From positions 1-9,374 of the forward strand of contig CAVFTS010000039.1 in the NCBI GenBank assembly GCA_963625655.1: a stretch of 9,374 bases of DNA, written 5' to 3'. Made by a program: the position numbers and the translations under genes. The DNA comes from F23-B02 sp963625655 (GTDB taxonomy: Bacteria; Bacillota; Clostridia; Oscillospirales; Oscillospiraceae). Position 1 is the first letter of the stretch. Each line of letters starts with the position of its first letter. Shown one piece after another: positions 5,725 to 9,374 of the stretch. Under the pieces are notes generated by a model. That model did not search any database. It had not been told where the DNA came from and worked only from the letters and a program-made list of their open reading frames with translations.

Positions 5725-7449
5725 ATGCAGACAGCAAAAGAAATCTTTCTCGAATTATTAAAGCCGGACGGCAAGCCCGAAAGACTCTTAAAACAGTACG
5801 AGGCGCTGCACATGTGTCTGTACGACCCCATCAACGCCTATCTTCGGGGAAACCGCAGACGAGGCACCGTCTCGCTCGACCGCTGGGGTACGACCATAAG
5901 CTTTCCGGAGGACGCACCGGGCGCAACTCCCCTGCACGGCGACGGACTGACGGTCTGCACCGACATCACCCGCTGGCGTGAAACAGTTCATGCGCCCGAC
6001 CTTGCCGCAAACTGCGCCGAGGGCTGGGAGGAGTGCCGCGCAAAGGCCCGTGCCGCTGCCGGAGACGAGCAGCTCGTTGCGGGCTTCATGGGCACGGGCA
6101 TCTTCGAGCAGTGTCACTTCCTGATGGGCTTTGAAAACACGCTCACGGCGCTGTACGAGCATCCCGATGAAATGCACGAGCTTATCGAATACATCACCGA
6201 GTACCGCTTAAAATATGTACAGCTTCTCATCGACAATCTTAAACCCGACGTCATCTTCTCACACGACGACTGGGGTACAAAGACCGCACTTTTCATGAAG
6301 CCGGATATGTGGCGTGAATTCTTCAAGGAGCCGTACCGCCGCTTTTACGGCTACATCCGCTCCAAAGGCTGCATTGCGATCCACCACGGCGACGCATACC
6401 TTGCCGACATCGTCTACGACATGGCGGAGATAGGCATACAGGTCTGGCAGGGTACGCTGCCGGAGAACAACATCCCCGCATTGCAGCGTCACCTCAAGGG
6501 CAGGCTCGTTTTAATGGGCGGCATGGGCGCCGCCATCGACAGAGCGGACGCAACGCCGGAGGAGATCGGCGCTTACGCCGATAAAACGCTGCGTGACTGC
6601 TGTCCGGGCGGATACTTCATCCCCTCGATAACCTACGGCGTACCCGGAGCGGTGTACCCGCACATAGACCGATACATCGACCTTGCCATCGACCGCTATA
6701 ATGCGAAACTCCATATGCCGCACTTTGACCTGCCCGACGTGCCTCGCCGCAGGCTTGACACCGTCAAGGTGTCCTCTCGGCAGGAGGCCAAGGTCGAGGA
6801 GACCGAGGGCGACATTCTGACCAGGATCGCCGCTGCGATAAAGCGGGGTCAGCAGAAAAAGCTGCTTGCTCTCGTTAACGAGGCGCTCGACGGCGGTGTT
6901 GACGCTCAGGACATTCTCTCCGGCGGGCTTATCGTCGGCATGAACGAATTGGGCGAGGACTTCTCGGCAAACCGTGTCTTCGTCCCCGAAATGCTCATTG
7001 CCGCACGCTGCATGGCGGCAGCCACCGCCGTACTCAAGCCGCACATGGTAAGCGCCGACGGCAGCGGCAGCTCGATAGGCTCCGCCTGCATCGGCACGGT
7101 ACTCGGCGACCTGCACGACATCGGCAAGAATCTCGTCAAGATCATGTTCGAGGGCAGCGGCATCGATGTGTATGATCTCGGTGCGGACGTTCCGCCGGAG
7201 CGCTTTATCGAAGCGGCGAAGGAACACAACTGCGACATCATCGCTTGCTCATCGCTTTTGACGACGACCATGCAGGAGATGCGGCGGATAGTGGAGCTTG
7301 CCGAAGAAGCCGGCATCCGTGACAGGGTCACGGTCATGGTCGGCGGAGCGCCGATCAGTCAGAGCTTCTGCGATGAGATCGGTGCGGATATCTATACGCC
7401 GGATGCGGCGTCGGCTGCCCGTGCCGCCGTAAAGGTTCTGTCGAGATGA
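5725..7449 (+). CDS. UroD-type methyltransferase fused to corrinoid-binding domain (CmuA-like)
   Basis: Predicted to take a methyl group from an unidentified donor and place it on its own cobalamin. Residues 1-345 (of 574) form a UroD/MtaA-type barrel, with SHDDWGTKT near 179-187, HHGD at 220-223, VWQG and C292-C293. MtaA/MtbA zinc sites use His-x-Cys plus a distant Cys. Here the position next to the conserved Gly is His, so the metal site is a variant. Residues 362-442 are the helical cobalamin cap, and 455-574 the B12-binding Rossmann fold with D462-L-H464-D-I-G467 (H464 is the lower axial ligand), SLLTTT and VGGAP. Methyltransferase and corrinoid protein are usually separate genes. The fusion order matches CmuA of chloromethane degraders, though nothing indicates chloromethane here. 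It follows DUF2284 by 1 nt and precedes the kinase. Confidence 0.9.
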   Translation: MQTAKEIFLELLKPDGKPERLLKQYEALHMCLYDPINAYLRGNRRRGTVSLDRWGTTISFPEDAPGATPLHGDGLTVCTDITRWRETVHAPDLAANCAEGWEECRAKARAAAGDEQLVAGFMGTGIFEQCHFLMGFENTLTALYEHPDEMHELIEYITEYRLKYVQLLIDNLKPDVIFSHDDWGTKTALFMKPDMWREFFKEPYRRFYGYIRSKGCIAIHHGDAYLADIVYDMAEIGIQVWQGTLPENNIPALQRHLKGRLVLMGGMGAAIDRADATPEEIGAYADKTLRDCCPGGYFIPSITYGVPGAVYPHIDRYIDLAIDRYNAKLHMPHFDLPDVPRRRLDTVKVSSRQEAKVEETEGDILTRIAAAIKRGQQKKLLALVNEALDGGVDAQDILSGGLIVGMNELGEDFSANRVFVPEMLIAARCMAAATAVLKPHMVSADGSGSSIGSACIGTVLGDLHDIGKNLVKIMFEGSGIDVYDLGADVPPERFIEAAKEHNCDIIACSSLLTTTMQEMRRIVELAEEAGIRDRVTVMVGGAPISQSFCDEIGADIYTPDAASAARAAVKVLSR

Positions 7450-7478
7450 CCGCCCCCTGTGGGAAAGGGAAAACGGCA

Positions 7479-8507
7479 ATGACGGATTTTGAGGAAACGC
7501 TGGCGCTTCATATCCGCAGCTACCCGAAGATGGAGCCCTGCGATTACATAAAGCTGGCTTTTCAGCACAGCTTCGGCGTCGAGCATCTGCTGGAAAACCC
7601 GCTCCCCGCAAGGGACGGTATCCTTCGTGAGATGCGTGAAATGCGCTCCCCCTCCTGCCCCGAGGAAGCGGAGTCCGTCGGCAGAGGTATTGTGCGCTAT
7701 CCGCTTTCCCTCATAGGAAACGACGCTGAGGCGGAGGTCCTTGCCAAGGCAATGATATTGACTGCAAAAGGCTTTTCCGGTTCGCCGGAGGCCATGTCGG
7801 ATGCGCTGCACAGCCTTGAGGCGCAGGGAGGCCCAAACATCACCCGCTCCGTCTTCGAATGGCTCTCTGCAGGCGGTGCCGCCGTTCACCACAGCGAGAC
7901 CTTCCGGCGTGAGTACAATCCGCACTACCGTCTTATAAGAGCCGAGCTTGTACCGTTTTTAAAGCCTGCGGCAAGGCTCCTCGAACTCAGCTCGGAGCGT
8001 CCCGTCTGCATTGCGGTCGATGGGCGCTGCGGCAGCGGCAAAACAAGCTTTGCCGACTTCATGACAAAGCTTTCGGACTGCACCGTTATACACATGGACG
8101 ACTTTTATCTCCCCGTGTCCGAACGCAGCCCCGATTGGCGTGAGATCCCTGCCGGCAACATAGACTTTGTGCGTCTGAAAACCGAAATACTCGACCCGCT
8201 GAGGGCGGGGCGGGAATTTGAATACAGGTCTTACCTCTGTAAGTCGGGCAGGCTGTCCGAGCCGATGCCGACGGAGCCGAAGCGTCTGAACATCGTAGAG
8301 GGCAGCTATTCGAATCATCCCGACATTGCCGAATATTTTGATTTTAAGATATTTATAACTGTATCGCAGGACGAGCAGAAGCGCCGTCTTGCGGAGCGTG
8401 AAGGAGAGCATTTCCCCGAATTTCTGCGCACATGGATCCCCTGCGAGGAAAACTACTTTGCGGCGTTTTCCGTTAAAGGCGGCTGCGACCTGCTTATAAC
8501 GACCTGA
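7479..8507 (+). CDS. P-loop kinase, uridine-kinase-like, with unknown N-terminal domain
   Basis: Two-part cytoplasmic protein of 342 residues. The C-terminal part, from about 175, is a P-loop small-molecule kinase of the uridine kinase/phosphoribulokinase type. It has Walker A GRCGSGKT (182-189), HMDDFYLP (205-212), IVEGSYS (272-278) and a basic lid-like RRLAERE (302-308). The N-terminal 160 residues (from HIRSYPKMEPCDYIKLAFQ to YNPHYR) match no domain I can name. The substrate is not evident. This superfamily also includes type I pantothenate and nicotinamide riboside kinases. ATG 7479 is preferred because a GGGAAAGGGA run lies about 8 nt upstream. ATG 7446, overlapping the methyltransferase stop, gives 353 residues but a weaker site. 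The following ECF S component suggests phosphorylation of an imported compound. Confidence 0.75.
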   Translation: MTDFEETLALHIRSYPKMEPCDYIKLAFQHSFGVEHLLENPLPARDGILREMREMRSPSCPEEAESVGRGIVRYPLSLIGNDAEAEVLAKAMILTAKGFSGSPEAMSDALHSLEAQGGPNITRSVFEWLSAGGAAVHHSETFRREYNPHYRLIRAELVPFLKPAARLLELSSERPVCIAVDGRCGSGKTSFADFMTKLSDCTVIHMDDFYLPVSERSPDWREIPAGNIDFVRLKTEILDPLRAGREFEYRSYLCKSGRLSEPMPTEPKRLNIVEGSYSNHPDIAEYFDFKIFITVSQDEQKRRLAEREGEHFPEFLRTWIPCEENYFAAFSVKGGCDLLITT

Positions 8508-8560
8508 ACGTCGGCGAATAAACACACAAGCTGACGTGTTCACGTTTGCCCGTGAAGCAC
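8508..8560 (+). promoter_or_regulatory. two-hairpin leader before ECF S component
   Basis: The 84-nt gap between kinase and transporter genes contains two adjacent stems. Stem 1 pairs 8508-8515 with 8530-8537 (8 bp, one G-T). Stem 2 pairs 8536-8544 with 8551-8560 (9 bp with one bulged G and a 6-nt loop). Their ends share 2 nt. No U-run follows, and the start codon at 8592 has only a weak Shine-Dalgarno (GGA). The fold matches no riboswitch class I recognise. Confidence 0.45.
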
Positions 8561-8591
8561 TGAAATCTTCTTAAAAACGGATGTTTGTCAA

Positions 8592-9176
8592 ATGAAAAAT
8601 TCAACTAAAAGCAAGCTTAAAAATTTGTGCCTTGCGGCGATGTTCATTGCCCTCGGCCTTGTGCTTCCCCTGCTCACGGGGCAGATACCTCAAATCGGCA
8701 GCATGCTTCTGCCCATGCACATCCCCGTGCTGATATGCGGACTCGTCTGCGGCTGGCAGTACGGCTTTTTTGTCGGTCTGGTCATGCCGCTGCTCAGAAT
8801 GTCCGTTTTCGGAATGCCACCGTTTATCACTGCGCTTGCCATGACCTTTGAGCTGGCAACCTACGGTCTTGTCGCAGGGCTTATTTACGGTGCGAGCCGC
8901 TGGCAGTGCCTCAGGGCGCTGTATCGCTCCCTTGTTGCGGCAATGATCGCCGGCAGAGCGGTTTGGGGGCTTGCGATGCTCGTCATCACCGGCGTGACCT
9001 CCGATGCGTTCACGCTGAACATTTTCCTCAGCTCCGCCATACTCAACGCAATTCCCGGAATCATTCTCCAGCTCGTTCTTATCCCCGCCCTCATGCTGGC
9101 GCTCGATAAGACCGGGCTGTACAGGTTCCGCAGGGAAGCGCACGGTGCCGAGGCGTGTACCTCCTCTGCCGCCTGA
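8592..9176 (+). CDS. ECF transporter S component (substrate unknown)
   Basis: Integral membrane substrate-binding subunit of an energy-coupling-factor (group II) vitamin/micronutrient transporter, 194 residues. It has about six hydrophobic segments: near 12-30, 40-54, 56-72, 80-100, 112-133 and 142-171. Helix 1 carries an AxxxA pattern (A16 to A20) of the kind used to contact EcfT. The segments LPMHIPVLICG (40-50), FGMPP (73-77) and FELATYG (86-92) are typical of a clostridial S-component subfamily whose ligand I cannot name. The EcfA/EcfA'/EcfT module is not in the window and is presumably shared from elsewhere. The upstream kinase suggests trapping of the ligand by phosphorylation, making pantothenate, pyridoxine or a nucleoside-like vitamin conceivable. 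A corrinoid or its precursor is attractive from context, but nothing in the protein shows it. Confidence 0.82.
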   Translation: MKNSTKSKLKNLCLAAMFIALGLVLPLLTGQIPQIGSMLLPMHIPVLICGLVCGWQYGFFVGLVMPLLRMSVFGMPPFITALAMTFELATYGLVAGLIYGASRWQCLRALYRSLVAAMIAGRAVWGLAMLVITGVTSDAFTLNIFLSSAILNAIPGIILQLVLIPALMLALDKTGLYRFRREAHGAEACTSSAA

Positions 9177-9212
9177 AGTAGGCTGAATTATTGCAGCTTC
9201 CGTTTTTAAAGA

Positions 9213-9249
9213 CTATCCCCGGAGCAGGCACGCCCTGCTCCGGGGATAG
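9213..9249. terminator. 16-bp perfect hairpin after ECF gene
   Basis: Arms 9213-9228 and 9234-9249 pair perfectly over 16 bp around a 5-nt loop, 36 nt beyond the ECF stop. T-tracts on either side are weak (CTTCAATGATT on plus, TCTTTAAA on minus). It may end both the rightward operon and a former leftward gene, or act mainly as a 3'-end-stabilising structure. Confidence 0.65.
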
Positions 9250-9258
9250 CTTCAATGA

Positions 9259-9315
9259 TTAAAAAAACAGGACAAATGTGAGCGCTAATACTGCTATGCC
9301 GACAAGAATTCCGAT
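9259..9315 (-). other. possible C-terminal remnant of a membrane protein
   Basis: On the minus strand 9315-9262 reads IGILVGIAVLALTFVLFF and then TAA (9261-9259), a hydrophobic stretch ending 10 nt before the hairpin at 9249. An in-frame TGA at 9318-9316 cuts it off from anything upstream and no start codon is present. If real it is the tail of a gene whose body was lost where the recombinase fragment begins. It may also be chance. Confidence 0.2.
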
Positions 9316-9316
9316 T

Positions 9317-9374
9317 CAACTGACCGCACCGCTGCTCAGAGAGCTTATAGACCACATTGATGTATTTGAGACGG
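9317..9374 (+). pseudogene. serine recombinase C-terminal fragment (DUF4368-like), partial
   Basis: The plus-strand frame from 9317 to the right edge reads QLTAPLLRELIDHIDVFET. This strongly recalls the segment of large serine recombinases (DUF4368 region) that begins L-T-x-x-L-L-x-E-L-I-D-x-I-x-V. In intact proteins this lies several hundred residues from the start. Here upstream codons lose resemblance within about six residues, and a TAA is in frame at 9260. The N-terminal catalytic domain is therefore absent, leaving a 5'-truncated relic of an integrative element. The true extent beyond the window is unknown. The identification rests on about 19 residues and on memory of the family. Confidence 0.45.

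Noticed and set aside
5725..6760. Uroporphyrinogen decarboxylase of haem synthesis (HemE)
   Set aside because: The UroD fold is fused to a corrinoid domain and lies with a reactivase and DUF2284, and its motifs (HHGD, VWQG) fit corrinoid methyltransferases rather than HemE.
6511..7227. A 238-codon minus-strand frame inside the methyltransferase
   Set aside because: Shadow of the B12-domain coding region; no family motifs or ribosome binding site of its own.
9316..9374. FecCD/BtuC-type permease end on the minus strand
   Set aside because: The frame (SNTSMWSISSLSSGAVS) looked faintly like that family but is broken by TGA and then TAA, and it is antisense to the better recombinase match; kept only as a weak remnant call for 9259-9315.
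1..9374. CRISPR array, tRNA or rRNA genes
   Set aside because: No regularly spaced repeats of suitable length and no cloverleaf-like or rRNA-like sequence were seen on either strand.

Overview
The window looks like chromosomal DNA of an anaerobic, Gram-positive, Clostridia-type bacterium, perhaps a gut Oscillospiraceae-like lineage. The reasons are G+C-rich genes with strong Shine-Dalgarno sites, consensus sigma-A promoters, an ECF-transporter S component, a diacylglycerol-type glycosyltransferase, and acetogen/methanogen-style corrinoid methyl-transfer proteins. No taxonomic marker is present, so this is inference.

Layout. Two gene sets diverge from a control region at about 5097-5186. Leftward (minus strand) are a ferredoxin/ASKHA corrinoid-protein reactivase (3595-5109), a homocysteine S-methyltransferase (2374-3591), a CrtO-like membrane protein (1874-2335), an MGDG-synthase/UgtP-like glycosyltransferase (745-1860) and a beta-carbonic anhydrase (185-739), ending at a strong hairpin (122-152). 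Most junctions are 3-13 nt, so this is probably one operon; the widest gap is 38 nt. Rightward (plus strand) are a Cys-rich DUF2284 protein (5187-5723), a UroD-type methyltransferase fused to a corrinoid-binding domain (5725-7449), a two-domain P-loop kinase of the uridine-kinase type (7479-8507) and an ECF S component (8592-9176), followed by a 16-bp hairpin (9213-9249).

How the genes may work together. The four genes around the divergent promoters form a coherent corrinoid methyl-transfer kit: methyltransferase I plus corrinoid carrier in one polypeptide (same domain order as chloromethane methyltransferase CmuA), a reactivase for oxidised cobalamin, a methyl acceptor enzyme specific for homocysteine rather than tetrahydrofolate, and a small metal-binding accessory protein. 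The simplest reading is a folate-independent route from an unknown methyl donor to methionine. No full pterin-binding methyltransferase is present here. The kinase and ECF S component downstream suggest uptake and trapping of a vitamin-like compound.

The edges carry mobile-element relics: a transposase-like fragment at 1-59 (minus) and a serine-recombinase-like fragment at 9317-9374 (plus). The control region holds a perfect-consensus promoter on the plus strand facing a second promoter on the minus strand, with a 17-bp dyad between them.
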